The notes beneath the pieces were generated by a model. It saw nothing but the letters and a program-made list of their open reading frames with translations, had not been told where the DNA came from and ran no database searches. The translations under genes and the position numbers were made by a program. Positions 22,301 to 37,300 of a stretch of 64,000 nucleotides of DNA are shown here, in pieces; positions within the stretch are counted from its first letter, which is position 1; each line of letters begins with the position of its first letter. Source of the stretch: Phoronis australis (lineage: Eukaryota > Phoronida > Phoronidae); assembly GCA_002633005.1 (NCBI GenBank), contig NMRA01000026.1:1634710-1698709 (forward strand). Direction: 5' to 3'.

Positions 22301-25300
22301 TACTTCTAAACAAAGAACTGATATAGTTCAGTTGATGTCACAAATCACTAGGAAAATATTTTACCTGCATAGCCCTAGGCAAGCACACACAGACTCACAC
22401 ACAAACAAACAAATAATGAAAACATTCCGAACTCATCCAGTTTAATGCCCCGCGCTACGCTAAATTGGGAAATTAAAAAATTGGAATGACGTTAGGGAGA
22501 GGATGTGTGTTTGAAAACTAAATTTTTGTCAAGTTCAGATGGACCGCAATGGTCAATTAGGTCATGCAAATACCTTGAAGATCACTATTTTTGTCACACA
22601 GGTGCAACAATATTAGAATACATATTTAGCTAAAAGAACCATATCATGCCTTCTTCCATAAAAAGTGGGTACTTCTCCAGACAACTAAATAGTGAGTATT
22701 TCCTGTCTAATTAAGGCAAGGTTCCATGGAAAAAGACTACCTGAAAGGTAAGTAAGCTGCTTCCATTATGAGAGCTGAAATTCTCATGAAATGCGCACTT
22801 TTCAGGAAATAGTGACCGCATAAAATGAGAGTGGGCACTAAGCTGAGCATGGGCACTTAAAAATGAAATTTTTCTTGGACTTAAGGTACAGACTGTAGGT
22901 ATGGGGACTGTTACAAGAAACTGACTTAAGTTCATTTTTTACTTAAGTCTAAGATTTGTCTCAACTTCCAAACTTTGAAACTGCCACATCAGGCAGGATG
23001 TTCAAAATGAAGACAAAACTTGAGTCCAAAACTCAAGTCAAATTTAAGATCTCTATCTTGGAAAAGACTTGGGACAAATTAAAGTTTTATCTCAAAATTG
23101 ACTAAAATTTGGGATTTGTCTAAGCTTAAGTCAGCTTTCTTGAAACAGGCCCCTAAACATTAACCCAGACAAGATGGAAAATTGGAACTGCAAACTGTAT
23201 TTACCCTATGTCCAGTTTCAGCTACAGACATAAAAGTATAAAGGGAAGACAAGACAAGACAACAAAATATGTTCAAGTATGCCAGTGAAATTTTACATAT
23301 TTACTACCCCAGAAAGTTGATACGCTCTATAAGACATGAGGGGACTTCTTGTGCATGCATGCTACAAAAAGGACAATACAATAATCTTGTTCAAATGTTT
23401 GAAGAAGACCAAGTGATCATTTGCCACTACTTAACCAGAAGGTTTATAGTAAATTGGTCCCAGCAGGAGGCAATAATTAGCCAGGAGTTTATTCAGGACT
23501 GCATAATTAATAGTATACCAGGATAATAACAACTCAATTACAGGTAGACAGAGGCCTTGAGTGCAGCTGCAGTTTCAAGGCCTCATCAAGTTGTGGCTTC
23601 ATTCTTTACATTCATGTCCATGTTAGAAATTAAAGAATGCACTGAGAAAGGATCCTCCTGAAAGATTTTTGTATGAGTTCAACATCTTCACAAGTAACAT
23701 TTTGTTGTAACATTAGTCATTCAAGTAACATAGGAAGTTATTAAATTTGTGAAATGGTCCGATACTTGGTACATACACATACAAAATAGCGAGTAACTGT
23801 TAACACAGAATTAGTCTCTTTGAAAATTGGTCCCACATAAGCAATGAATATCATATCTTCTGATAAACATTTAACATCATATGATACTTTTGAAAACAAT
23901 ACTTGTATCTTAGATTACAAATGTTCAGTGACTTTGCATAATAAAAATACATGAACAAAGGTTTCAGTATTTCCGCATAAGGAACACAAGTGGAAGTTCA
24001 GTGCCTTTGAACTTTGCAGCCATTTTGTTGTGCCCCATCAGAAATTAAAAAGTTAAAAATAAACATTCACCCAGGTATTTTGAAAAATATTGATGTCGTG
24101 TTCAAAGAGTGTCATTTGAGAAGTTATTGAGGAAAAATAAAAAGAATCTTGATAAAGTCTGATATACACTGACAAATTCTGCTAAACTTTTGTTTGCAAA
24201 TACAACCAAACCTGGAGTTAGCTCAGTGATATTTTCATAAATTTTGCAATGCTCGCTAACACTGCCAAACTTTACCAAACTCTTGTTAGCTAACTCAAGT
24301 TCTGTCGAGTTTGCAAACACAAAATTGGTAATACAGACAATGCTTTAAACCAATAGGAAACAATATTTTCGTCTTTGGAGGAAAAAAGAGCTTCCCAGAC
24401 CACTGTTGATTGGGTAAATACTACAGTTAGAACTGTTTACATAGCACTTCAGCATTTGTCTAACGAACTTGGTCTTGAATGCATTTGAACCCCCCCCCCC
24501 CCTATTGCTCAAGAACTAAGATTCAGTGGCATCAAGGAGAATACAGTTCAAGTCCCACATAGTGCTAATTAGAACAAGCTGCAAACTTCAGTTTGAAACT
24601 AACAGAATTAGTGGTGACCAATCCTTCCCTTGAGGGAATCAATGACCTCCATTCCCTACATGGTTTTATCATTTGCTGTTAGCTAATTCACCCTATTAAA
24701 GATATAGTAGCATGCTCTTACATGGGTGGCACAGCACTGAAAAAAGTGGGGTGGACTAAAGCCCCCTCAGCCCCCCCGTGGTGCACCGCGTCTAGACCAT
24801 GTGCGGCCTAGCACTGAAAAAAGTAGAGGGGGGGCTTCCTATCGTGCGCCGCCCATGTTTTAACTATGCCAAAGCACAGTTGGAACAGTAAATGACAACG
24901 CTATTTGAACGTCATCTACGCTAAACAAAGTACAGTTGTATTCATTGACAACTTTTACATGTGAAACAAAAATTCTGCAAATAGGTGACCTTTGCTCTTA
25001 TCTAGGGGGCTTACATTACCTGCATCATGCAGTGTTATTCCCCAACGCCACCGTTAGGATACCTACTGGACACAGCTGAGTGACTTACAGCGGATCATTT
25101 TCAACAAAAAACATTTGGCAATTTTCAACCTACTTCATATTCACATAGTCGTCATGTGCTTCTAACAAATTTGAGCAAGCAATCACAGAGATAAGGAATT
25201 TGTGCGTAAGTTCCATTTTAAAAACCAAATCAAAAGGTTCCACACCAAAACATGAACCATAAAAGTAAAATATCATTATCAAATTCAACAAGCATTTGAA

Positions 25301-28300
25301 TACTATTGGACCCCTTCAGTAGCTTTAAGTATAAGTGAACAGCTGAAAACAAACATGCTATCTCCCCATGATTCTTTTTCAAAAATGCCAGCCAGTGACA
25401 ATCTATCTCTGTTTGCAAAGCTATTCCTAGCTATTCATGCTCTCTGCTGTGTGAAAGACTAGTTAAAAACCAAAATGATTTAGCAAGCATTCACCCAGAT
25501 TATGAAAGCCTCTGTTAATTAATTACAAGAAGTTAAATCCTGAACATGTGTCCTCAATGGGTCCCATTTATGTTAACCCAAAACTGTTTCACCAGTACAG
25601 ACACTGTATCTATTCTTGGATACTAGAAAACAAATGTGTTATGACATCAAACAAGAATGGAATCCAAATAAAGAAGCCTTGTACAGCATGAGGCCAACTG
25701 TTGGTTAAACATCAACAAAAACCACTGAGAAACATGCTGTGGCTTTGAGATGGCAACACATATTTCATAACAACACTTTGGTTTTGCCAGTGATAGTAAG
25801 ATTGAAGAATGCTCAAACAAATTTAAATTGTTGGTAATTTTGTAGGCAATAGTCCGATGTAAAATACCCACACTTTGAGAACCAGTCCGATGCCCATAAT
25901 TCAGTAGAGAAAACTGGTTCCCAAAATACAGGCATGTTATATTAAACTATTACCATTTTGCAAGTATGTTTACTACTTAAATAATTCCCCCAATCCATTT
26001 CATTGACAACATATGTTTCTTAGCCTTCATTAAATCCTAATTCAGTTTGGCCTCATGGAAATACAATTTACCCACCAACGCAATGTCTGCAAGACAAAAT
26101 GAAAGCTGAAACCAACAGAAAAAAATGGCATTGTAATGAAGTTAATTTACTCAAAAACACATCTGTCTTCAGGACCTGTCTTTGTCACATCAAAATGTAC
26201 ACAAAGACCAAAATTAGAGAACTATTAATCATGAATAATGTGACCATATCGATGTCTCTTATTATGTTCTCAGCTGTTCATTCAGACACTTCTCCTCCCA
26301 GCATACTTTAGACAAGCCCGCCTAAAACCAACCAGAGATTTAGTGCCTGGTGTTTTTCTCCACAAGACATTATTTTCACTTGTTCATCCAAATTTGCCCA
26401 CCAGCAGGGAGAGCAAGCTTAAATATTTACACAGAGAGAATCTGAAATCACAACAGGGAAGGGCATGACTGCTGTATTGTCTTTGTTGCAAATGACGGTT
26501 ACCCATGACCAAGTGTGAATCATTTGTTTTCTGTGAAAATAAAATCAGAAATTCTGATACATGCAAAAACTGGGGTATTACTCATACAACTGAGGTATGT
26601 TGTGTTTGCTGGTTTGTGGACACTGAAGTTCGACCAAGACTGCCAGGCCATAAGAGCATCAGGAATTTAAAAAATGTGACAAGAAAAAATCCTTCATATT
26701 TGGTTTTTGAAAGGAGTACATTTGTAGAAAACCCATTTCCACAATTCTAAGCATCAGTTTTTGGTGACCATACCTTCGAATGATCCATTGGTAACAAATA
26801 TCAACAATGTTTGTAACAGACGACAAAGTGGTTCCATCCCAATGAATTGTAGCTTGAAAAACATAGAAGATTTCACAGAAATATGGAGCGAATCTTCCAC
26901 TGAGTTGAGAACGATAAAAACCGACCAGTTCCATAACTGGGTAATAATTTTCAATTTTCAACAGGTAATTTAAAACACCAAAGAAAAAATGGCTTAATTA
27001 TGACTATTTTGTTTAATTTTGGCATTTGAACAGTATTTCACTGTGTCCAAGGCATGAGACTTGTGAACAAAACAAGAACTAAAATACACCAGACAACATG
27101 GCTGCTAATTACAACCATTTGATTCAGAATTCACAACATTTACATCTAAATCAATATGAGGACATCATCCAATCTCAAACTTACAAGAAATCAAAACATT
27201 GCTTAAGTTATTCCATAAATGCCACCTAAAAAGCACTTTTCAAGACTATCTTACGTAAGCACTGATGCTGTGTTTCCTGCAAACACTGAAGTCTGCGCCC
27301 AAGGCAAAGTTGAAAACAAAAGCCCAAGTTCTGTATGCAATAAGTTGGGGGTAGGCGATTACCCGAGAGGCTGAAATTTGTGCAAAGTGGGAAATGGGCA
27401 ATTACCCGAACAGTGGGCGCTTACATCAAAATTTGGCAAAAGTCGCTGGTGGGCTATAATCTGGGCATGGGCGTTAACCCGCGAGTTTACGGTAAGTGAA
27501 TCAATCGATCTCTTGGTGCAAGAAAAACACAGAAACAGTCATTCTATAAGGCTAAGCACTGCAGAATATTTCAAAAACGTAGACAAATTTTATTGAATAT
27601 TTTGGCTTCGTTAAAGTTATGTGAAAACCTAGAAGGAAAACAGAAATATAACATTAAGTTAACCGAATATGTGCCACATCTAAATTTTGCCAATGTTTAA
27701 CTAAAAAATCCTCAACTTTTTTTAAAGCTACTGAAGATACATGGACCAATCACATGCCATATCCTGTGACCCACAACAAATCAAATGCTTCCGTGTCTAC
27801 AACTTACCAGGCCCGAGACTAGATTGTATCTTCACATTCCATGTCTGCAGAATTTCCTTGCTGGCAAAGGCGAGTACGATCGTCTGCTTCTCACAGATGA
27901 TCGCCAACACATTCTGTTCCTTGTCGAGTACGAAGCCTGCTTCGATGCCACAGAACTCTTCCAATGAGAGCATGTTCTTCTCTCGAGCCTTTTTGTTATA
28001 GTCTTTGACATTTTTGTACAGGGAAATATGGAGCCGATCTGGAAGCAAAGGGGAATTGATAAGAAGATGAAACGTGATCCGAGTACAGCAACAGAACTAT
28101 TTGACAAACGGCAAAAATATTCTGATGTTTAAGAATGATAATTTGACAAGTAAAACTATGGATTTACAATCAAGTAACAGAACGCGAGCTTTATTTACTT
28201 AATTCACAAAATTGTTCATCAAAGAACCCTCAAATTATTTTTTTAAATTTTTGTTTTAATCATCACTGTAAGTAATGTCTAATTTCGACAAACTTCAAGA

Positions 28301-31300
28301 GTCTTTGTTTTGTCATTCAGTTTTAATCAGAACACATGGTTTATGTGATGCATAACTACTATGTTTGTGTAACTATGTTGTCCTCTTGACCTTAGGTAGA
28401 ACATCATTTGTCACAACCCTGGGGATGACCATGACCAGGTGACATGCAACTCTTGTGTAATCTCATTTACGCACTATGACCAGGGATTCATCAATACCAT
28501 GGTTACTGGACATGCCAATCTTTAAATGTTTGACAAGTATCACCACTGATTACCTAAATTAAGGCATGAACAAGCACAAACTGAGAATACCTCTTGTGAT
28601 TTGAATGGATAACTTAGTCAATTAAATTGCATATAAAAAATATTTACCAATTATTATATAATCCTCAATGCTAACTGCAGTATGAATATTTAAAATGGAA
28701 AAGAAGTGAAATGCTTACATTTCCCAAAACCTAATGAATGGTACTTATTGGCAGATTTTAACAAAAATTAATGGTTAATTATCCCGATGACGTGACAAAT
28801 TCAAATATACTCAAAAATAAAATAATTATGTCGAGTAGTGCAGTGTAGGTCACTTTCTTCAATAACAGACATTTTATGTGTTGTCAGCCAACTCCTCACA
28901 ACGTTAAACAACAAGAATGCTTCACTTTGAAATCAAAACAATGACTTTCAATAACTTTATAGGCGTAAACAAGGCGTTGATATTTTTCTGTACAATCGGA
29001 CCATTATGATGGATATTTACAGTGATTCAGAGCTAAAAAGAACCAGTTACAAAGACCAAAGACCATGATGTAGTCAGCCTTATAATGGTTTGGTACTCTG
29101 GAAACAAAAAACGTATGTTTGCAGTCTCCAAAACAAATCCTTACAGCAGAACGTACTTCTAAGTTTTCATGCTATTTGAAAAAGTTTGATGTAAATTTCC
29201 AATGAAAGATTGCCACCTGGACCAAGATAATTAAATGAGGTGCACAAACACACAATGTAGCCAGTGATGACCAATACCCAATTATACTGAAGACTTTAAA
29301 TTGATTTCAAATTGGTCCAGGAGCAGTTTAAGTCGATTAGAAGTGTGCGTTAGTTAATACAAGAAGTTTAGGTTAAAAATCAGTTCAACCTAAACATGCT
29401 GATAGCTGATGTTGCCAACCAATTTAGCCTAAACCAATTCCTACTTTTTGAAGAGTAAATGCAAAATCCAATAGATTCGACTCAGAAGGTGGTAGTAATT
29501 TCTTCCACACTACCATTTGACCAAATAGTCGGAATAACAGACGCTTTACATTTCAGAGGGTTAAAATTCTATAAAATTTCAACATTCTTACAAGAAAAGG
29601 GAAATATCAAAACCAGAGATGACTAATGAATAATAATGCATACGTGATCTCATCAGATCCTGACTCAAACATGTTGGACTCACAACAGACAGGGATTGAG
29701 GTGTTGGACTCACAACACACAGGGATTGAGGTGTTGGACTCAGCAACAGACTGATGTAGGAAAGCCACAAATTATTCATTGATTCCTAGAAAGCAACTCA
29801 TTCCATGGTAATTGACCAAACTGGGCACAAAGGTATGATAATCACCATCAGGCCACAAACTGTTGCCTCAACACTGAACCACAAGGTTGGTGAACAGCAA
29901 AACTGCCCACATCATTTTACATAGATTTACCAGCATGATCCACTAATTTGCCAGCCTTAAAAAATTCCTTTCCATCATTAAACATACAACGGGGAAAGAC
30001 CGGAATCTATATGATCGTCCAAACCGTCTTTCAGTTGTTTACCGCTGCATACTCTTGTAGACTCACACTGACTTTCATGGATTTTATACTAAAAATGCCA
30101 CTACTAAGATTTCAACATGTAACAAAACCAGCTAAAACGTCAAGAAAATGTTGACTTAAAAATCTATGCAACCCACAATTTCTAGTCCAACACACTGAAT
30201 CAACTGCGAGTTACTTTTCAAAACAAATTCTTGATGGTCAAGAAATATTTTTCAACTTCTCTTAATTGACAGACAAACACATACATGGAAACCAAAGAAC
30301 TTCAAGTGCACTAGCTAGGATTCGTGCACTTTGTTTAGCACACTGGTATCTATATCAAGGTGCAAAAAGTCTTATAATTAGTAAATTTCAGAATAGTGAG
30401 TTCAGTGACTCCCAACAAAATTGGACAGCACATAATTAGCAATTAAACAGGCAGATTTCTGTTAAATGAGCCTGCTACACTAATCAAATCAAACTTGTTA
30501 GGTTACTGGCTGTCAGGCCTTGTTGACTTAAATCGACATCATTTTCCTGACAAGATTGGTGACAGGAACAAACATTTGGAAGTGATTGATCAAATGTAGG
30601 AGAGTGACACCAAAACGTGATAGAAAAACACTGCCAAGGTCTTTTTTATAGATTTGCTAATCCATTTTGCAGTGTGTTGGTGAATGAAGAATAGTGTTTT
30701 TTTACACTAAAAAAACTGACGAGGAGCAGCTGACTATCATATTGTCGTTTGACACCATAGCAGGGTTAGGAAGAGAGTTAAATTTAAGCAGTTCACAAAA
30801 AAATAATTCCTAATAATTAATGAGGGGAGTCAACAGGCAATTAAAACTATTTACAGATGACGATAGCAAAAAGCCAAAAAAACAGCTGTTTCCTGACAAA
30901 GTTGTTCATTATAAAATGATAAGATGATCGGATGAGTATTAGGCATGGCTAATCCGACTCCAAGACTATATCAACTAATAAAGACCAAATGGTTTACCTT
31001 AGGGAGCATGCCATCATAAACACCACCACTGCAGTGAGAATTATGTGTCAAACAGATAAGAGATCTTGCAAGTTTTTCAGCTAGTGCTCTGTTTAGTGGA
31101 CTGAGATGGAACATAACAAGCGCGCAGAACAACATTACACCAGAAAAAAGATATCGCCATCACATTTCTTTGAAACCAATTTATAATCGATTTCCAATAT
31201 ATAAATATATTCAAAAAAAGATTTAAAGATAATAATCAAAGTAAACAAGCCTGTATGTCTGTCAAACACAAGACACACACAACCTGTGGAATGCTTTTAC

Positions 31301-34300
31301 CATTTCTGGCATAACAACTATCAAACATTTTGAACAAGGGATCATTCACAACAATGCTGAAGCCCTAATAAAAATGGAAAAGTGCATTTTTAACAATTCC
31401 TGTTTTAAAAAAATGTTGAGATTTGCAGATAACTTAAGCCATGATGATTGAACTAAGGTCTCAAGCTGCTGTTGGCCATTGCAACCATGAAATAATTTGA
31501 AAAAAGGGACATTCACAACAATATCAGAACCCATAGTGAAAATGAAAAAGTCTTTTTTCACAATTCTTTTTAAGTGAAAATTTTGAGATTTTGACAATAC
31601 TTAAGCAGGGATCATACTAGAAAAACTTGGGTATGGGTGAATTGACCCAAGCAGTCTCAATTCTATGGGCCAATTTGGATAACCCAAGGTCTTGCTAATA
31701 CTAGTTTTTTGTCCCTTTAAGCTCCCAATTTGAATGGACCCATTGGCCTGAGTTAAGCAATCACAGTGCATCAACGGCATTATTTTTTATGCCAGTGACA
31801 TGAGGTGCTTCATTCTTGAACGACTAGATTGAATGGCCGTCCATCTAAGGACAAACACACACAATGAGTAAAAACAGTGTCATTAGCATACCTGTGTCTA
31901 GGGGTATGTCTCAGGCACTGAAGACTGAATGTGACGTCTTTCATCTAATTACATGCATTTAGGTGAACCAACAAACTTGGTTAGACCATCTAAAAAATAC
32001 TTTTACATAATAATAACTTGTATACATGTGTGCTTCAGACCATGTAATGACTGGCTGGAATGAATTTGTTTCACAGCATGAGTTTTTGGTATGCCAACTA
32101 AAAATCATTCACAAAATGACAGAGAGCATTTAGGAGTGACACGACCTATATACGCAAATAAGATCTGTAGACAATAACTGCAGTTCTGAAATCTTGTCAT
32201 TATCGACAAAAATGATTTCACTCCGCCAAGCCCTAAAGGCATTGTGAAGCTAAATTCCAAGACAAGTTGACTGAATTCCTATGCAACACCCTAAATGCTT
32301 AACGCTTGAATGTGCAAAAACAGCTGAGTTAACAACTAATCCAGAACAAGGCATACTATAATTTTCTGCAGAATAGCAAGTCACTGTTTAGACCAGAAAT
32401 AAGACCTTCAGACATCAAGTAGTTTGTTCTGAGTCCAAGCAATCACCTCATAGGAAACATTCCACATGCAGAAACTTAGAATTAAACTGAAAACGTCTTT
32501 TGCTCAATCTATTTCTAATTCTGAAAAGCAAAACCGGCCAAGTTGACAGCGATGAAACATAATTTCTGTCGTTCACAGACACTGTGACATTTTAGTGTGA
32601 ATCATTTATTCCATCATACAGTAGTGAAAATTTGATGACATGGTGATGGCAAAGAATTTAATGCTGGAAAATACCCCCTTTGCTTGCAGTGAATCCACAC
32701 AAGAATGCAGCACCTGTCTACCAACAAGCATGTTTTACCATGTGTCTGCTATATTGGAAAATGGATATTCCACAAGCTTGCCATAGAAACATGGGTTAGA
32801 CCAAACATAACATAACAACAGTAACAACATCAACAAATTAGCTAGTTGACAAGACAACATGAAAGCCAACAAAGATATGAGCACTGATACCATTTCAATA
32901 TTCAATCAACCACTCAGTAGGCATAAAAAAGTGTGCTCTGAATAGGCAATGCTATTCACAGGCCACTCAACTAGTTCACAAACTCCTGCTCTAATAATCA
33001 ACTGAAACAAGGAAGTTTGTCACCATTAGTCGACATTGTATGCTGCAGAAACATCAAGGTACATTACCACACAGCGCCAGTCTCTTGGACTGAAAACGTT
33101 TTTATTCACAACAACAAACAATCGAGTGTAAACAAAAAATATTTACAACATAAACAATTTTAAGTCACCTTCCCCATTCCCCAGGCGCCTTGCAACAAAT
33201 TTTGCATTCTGATTTGTTCATTGCAGCAGAATGAAATACAAAGCGATTTCATAAACCTATCAGTGCACCCTGGACATAGGCTGTGACCACCCACAACTGA
33301 GGTAGAAAGTTTTATAGGACTCTTGAGGCCATAAAACTTCAGTATCCTATTGTCCAGGTTGAGAACTGCGATAAACCGTCTCCCCTTCAACATCAATATC
33401 TAACTCTTTTCGTTATCATTTAACAAAAAGAAACAAAAATGTAAAAATAAATCTATTCCAAAAACAATTGAGTTAAAAACTGTGCTTGTTGACAAAAATG
33501 CAGTGCCCACCCTACATGGATAATTGTATTAAACACCAGACAGAGCCACCATGAATTCCCACAATGGCTAACATAATGCCACAATAATATAGAAGTGCTA
33601 ATGATGACACTGTAAATAGGGTGGACACAATAGCACCTCCTTGGGCTATTCATTCTCCAGCAGTAAGCAGGACAGTTTACTCAATTACCCATATCTGATA
33701 ACTGGTCATTTTGGCCAGTTAAACACCATGAAATAAGCCACCCAGCATACCAGCAATTTTTAGAAGGGTACCTAGTGACAGAGTGTGTCCATGCACGTTC
33801 TACGACAATATTTTTGGTTTTTGAACAACAGTAATTCCTTTTTCATGACAACATGTTGGCTGCATGTAACAGCCAAATGCTCCTCTAAGTGTGAAAAACA
33901 TCGTTTTCTGGCATTTCTTCAACGACAGTATCCCACCACTTAATGCTTTGAACTTATGATCCGTGTATATCACACCTGACTTCAGATATTGGTCAACTGT
34001 CAAATCTCGGAAACTGGTTAAGTCCTAGACTTTGATAAAAACTAGGAAACCACGGGCCCAGCAGATCTCAGAAAGAAAAAAGGAAAAGAACATGAGGGAT
34101 AATACATTAAAACAGCTGCCTTACTGACAAATGACGTCAACACTAAATATGGCTACGAGGACCCATCCTCAAGGGAGACTAAATCGAGTGTGTAGTTCTT
34201 ATTCAAATATTCAGTGATATCAAATCACACTGCACCATATGAACTTTAAATATTGAAGGTGATCCAGTTACACTGATGAAACACTCTAGTGTCTACACCC

Positions 34301-37300
34301 ATTGTAAGGAAACCTCGGTAACGCATTCAGTAACTATTTACCATAGAATACGACAAACGAGTAAAAAGTGTCTTCTCAATTTTTTTAACAAAATTAGAAA
34401 AAAGTATATGGCTTGTTTTGAACAGCTGTCAAAATACAACAACAGACAAAACTTGACTCTAATCTGCAAAAAGTAGACAGGCTTCGAAAAAGTTGACTTG
34501 GCAATTCTTTTTGTGTAAAATCACAGAAGAATTGCCATATTTGGCAATTTTGAAAACAGACCTCACGCTAGTTTATATAAACAATGACTGTGATGAATAT
34601 AAATCAAAATTGACAAGCACAATTTGTTTTTCACAGCAGCCAGCCACAGAGGGTCAAATATTCATAGGCTCATCAATGATTAATGCAAAAGGAGACATAC
34701 AGAATCCAAATATGCCATTCAGCCAGCGATCTTTTCCAAATGAAATGATATCCAGTGATCCACAGTCATTTACAGGTGAAGTATGGCACACCGCCTACAT
34801 ATGTCTGGCAAAAACGTATCTTCTGCAGAGTTTCTCTACTTTTGCTTTCTTGATGAACTCACAGAAGTAATTCATTAGATCATGATTTAGTACAACAGCT
34901 TGTGACATTTTAAAAAAAAAATATTGCAAAAGATGTGACAAATGTTTTAACATGTCCAGTTATTCTAACAATAACAATAATGGGTAAAAATAAGAGTAAA
35001 ATTTTTGTTGGCTGGTCTCACCCCAGATGATCAACCATGTTGACTTGAAGTATTGTTCCAGCAGCTATACAGTGTAGACAACATGAGCAAGAAAGCAAAA
35101 ATTTTCTACGTTTCTTTTGCTGCTAATAGCAAAACCATAAACGGTACTTTTCTTCAATATTGTATGCTCAATATGTTAAGAATTTCCAGTCATGCAAATG
35201 CATTCTATGTTGCAGGCCCTTCCGTTATACAAACTGCAGTTTCAAATATGTTGATTTTGCTCCTCTTTCCTCGCCTACATTTTGAGAAAATTTTATGAAG
35301 CAAACAACAGCCATAACCCTCTCCTTTCCAGTCTGAACTTTCCTGCGATTTTTCTCAACAAGTATGAATGACCCAGCAAGGCCAGCATCAATATTGAACA
35401 TTTTCTGATGCGCAGCCGGCTGTAAAGCCAGGCATCATAATCTGCCACAAGCCAGCCAATTAACACGACACAAGCCTCCAGTTGTTTACCAACAGGACTC
35501 TACTAATGAGAACAGGCCAAGGTCTGTGCCAGACACATGTCTTTGTGTGGATCTACTAATGAGGGACAAGAACTCACCAAGCATAATCAGGTGACAACAG
35601 TGGGGGAGTGTGGCAGTCACCACACAAGAAGTTTCCTGACTCCACCAACAGTACACAGTGGCCAGACAAAAATGACAAGATCTGCACAGGGTAATTCTTC
35701 ACCAATTTAGTGCACAATATGGCTGACAAGTGAAACTCTATTTTTTCAAAGTTTCTACACAAATCTAAAGATTAAGAAACATGTTAGTCAATTATTAGCA
35801 TGGTTTGTACTGAGTAGATGTCATAAAACGTGCAAACTTTTGGCAAATTTTCCGTTATTTACAGTATTTTTGTGCAAAATAAGCGGAGAATAACAGCACC
35901 AGGGCAGTGCACTGAATATAGCACTAAGAGCTATAGTAACAATTTTCATTTTTATTACACTTCTTGGTTCAAAAATCTTTAGTTTGTACAAAACAGCACA
36001 GCTATCTTTACTATGTGTATGCTTGTTAAGTTGCTGAGACCTTTTCTGCAGAAATTATTCAAGAATAGTTGAAGCCAGAAATGTACATCCCTGTCATCAT
36101 AGTTGAGTCATGACTTTCCATTCATTGAACTTTGCATTAAGCTTGTACCTCATTCATTACACATCCCGCTATAATTGGCCAAAGACAGAGATAAAATGTC
36201 TAATTCAATCAAGTAAAATATCAACTGCTCTTGTGAATGCTCTTCTGAACACATTTGTTAAACCATGCTTGCTGATTCATTCAGATATTCCTAAACCTAG
36301 ACTTTCAATTAGAACAGCATACCAGATAATTCCAAACAGATTTTTACAAACACCGTCATAAAAATTAAACAGGAAGTCATTATTTACAGTGTGAGTCCTG
36401 TCTAATTTTGGACAGCTCCAACTAGCCAGCCAAGAGGCCTGCTGGCCTAACCTGCTGAATTCAATTAGATAGAAACTGTGTCCCCATCCTGTCATCCAAT
36501 TAAACTAGTGACCAGCTGACTGGTCAGTGATGATGTCCACTCACAATCCCCTGAACATGTCTTGTAGTTCTTTTTCACAGGCCAAATTATTCTACCATTT
36601 AGTTTTACTTATCTTTGATATTATTAGGTCAGCAGTTATCAAAGAAGTGGTCAAAATCAACAGAACAAGAATCGAAATCTGTTCCACATGTAAAAATCTT
36701 GCTTGCCCATGTAAGGCAAGAACATTTGGATAAAATGTCTAGCTGGATAATTTACAGCATAAAAATTCCACTTCAATCCAAGCAGCTATGAGCCTCATCT
36801 TGTGGCTAGGTTAATGCCCAGATTAAATGTGTGCTTACTGTGCTAAATATCTTTGAATATCGCAATAGAACGGCAGTAAATTCATAGCAAAATGGATATT
36901 TGACAGCAAGTGGTAATTCAGCAGAAATTCACAAGGTAACCAAGAGAGAAAAAACAAGAGCAAATCTCGGCTGAGCCTAGGAAACAGTTACTGAGCTAAC
37001 ACCAAACTCTTGTCCAGACATTTTCCTTCCTGAATACCATTTTCATGGCTAATCATATTTAGCTATGCTTCACAAGTACTTAAGTCTTAACACACTGAAG
37101 GCAAGTTTACGATCTCTAGTAAGAAACTATGTAGGTGGCAGGCCCATTAAAAAACATCAAAGGCATTTCACATTCTAAAAGAAAAAACCACACACAACAC
37201 AAAAATTATGGTGGTGAAAGTTTGTGTGGAGAATGTGGTCACTGACTGTTTGTTCCTTCCAATTTGCCTACACATATTTTAAATAAATATGTTTCACAAA

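Noticed and set aside
26659-26973. Overlapping ORFs in three frames
   Set aside because: Open on both strands without recognisable domains; no consistent exon signals.
33160-33396. 78-codon minus-strand ORF with several cysteines
   Set aside because: Cysteine spacing matches no zinc-binding family I know; no supporting exons found.
34718-34750. Candidate DOK7 exon 2 on the minus strand (RWL-like reading)
   Set aside because: No acceptor and wrong phase; the exon at 44805-44760 fits acceptor, donor, phase and sequence exactly.
34493-34870. 125-codon plus-strand ORF in DOK7 intron 2
   Set aside because: No family resemblance, no splice or promoter context; length is compatible with chance in AT-rich DNA of this size.
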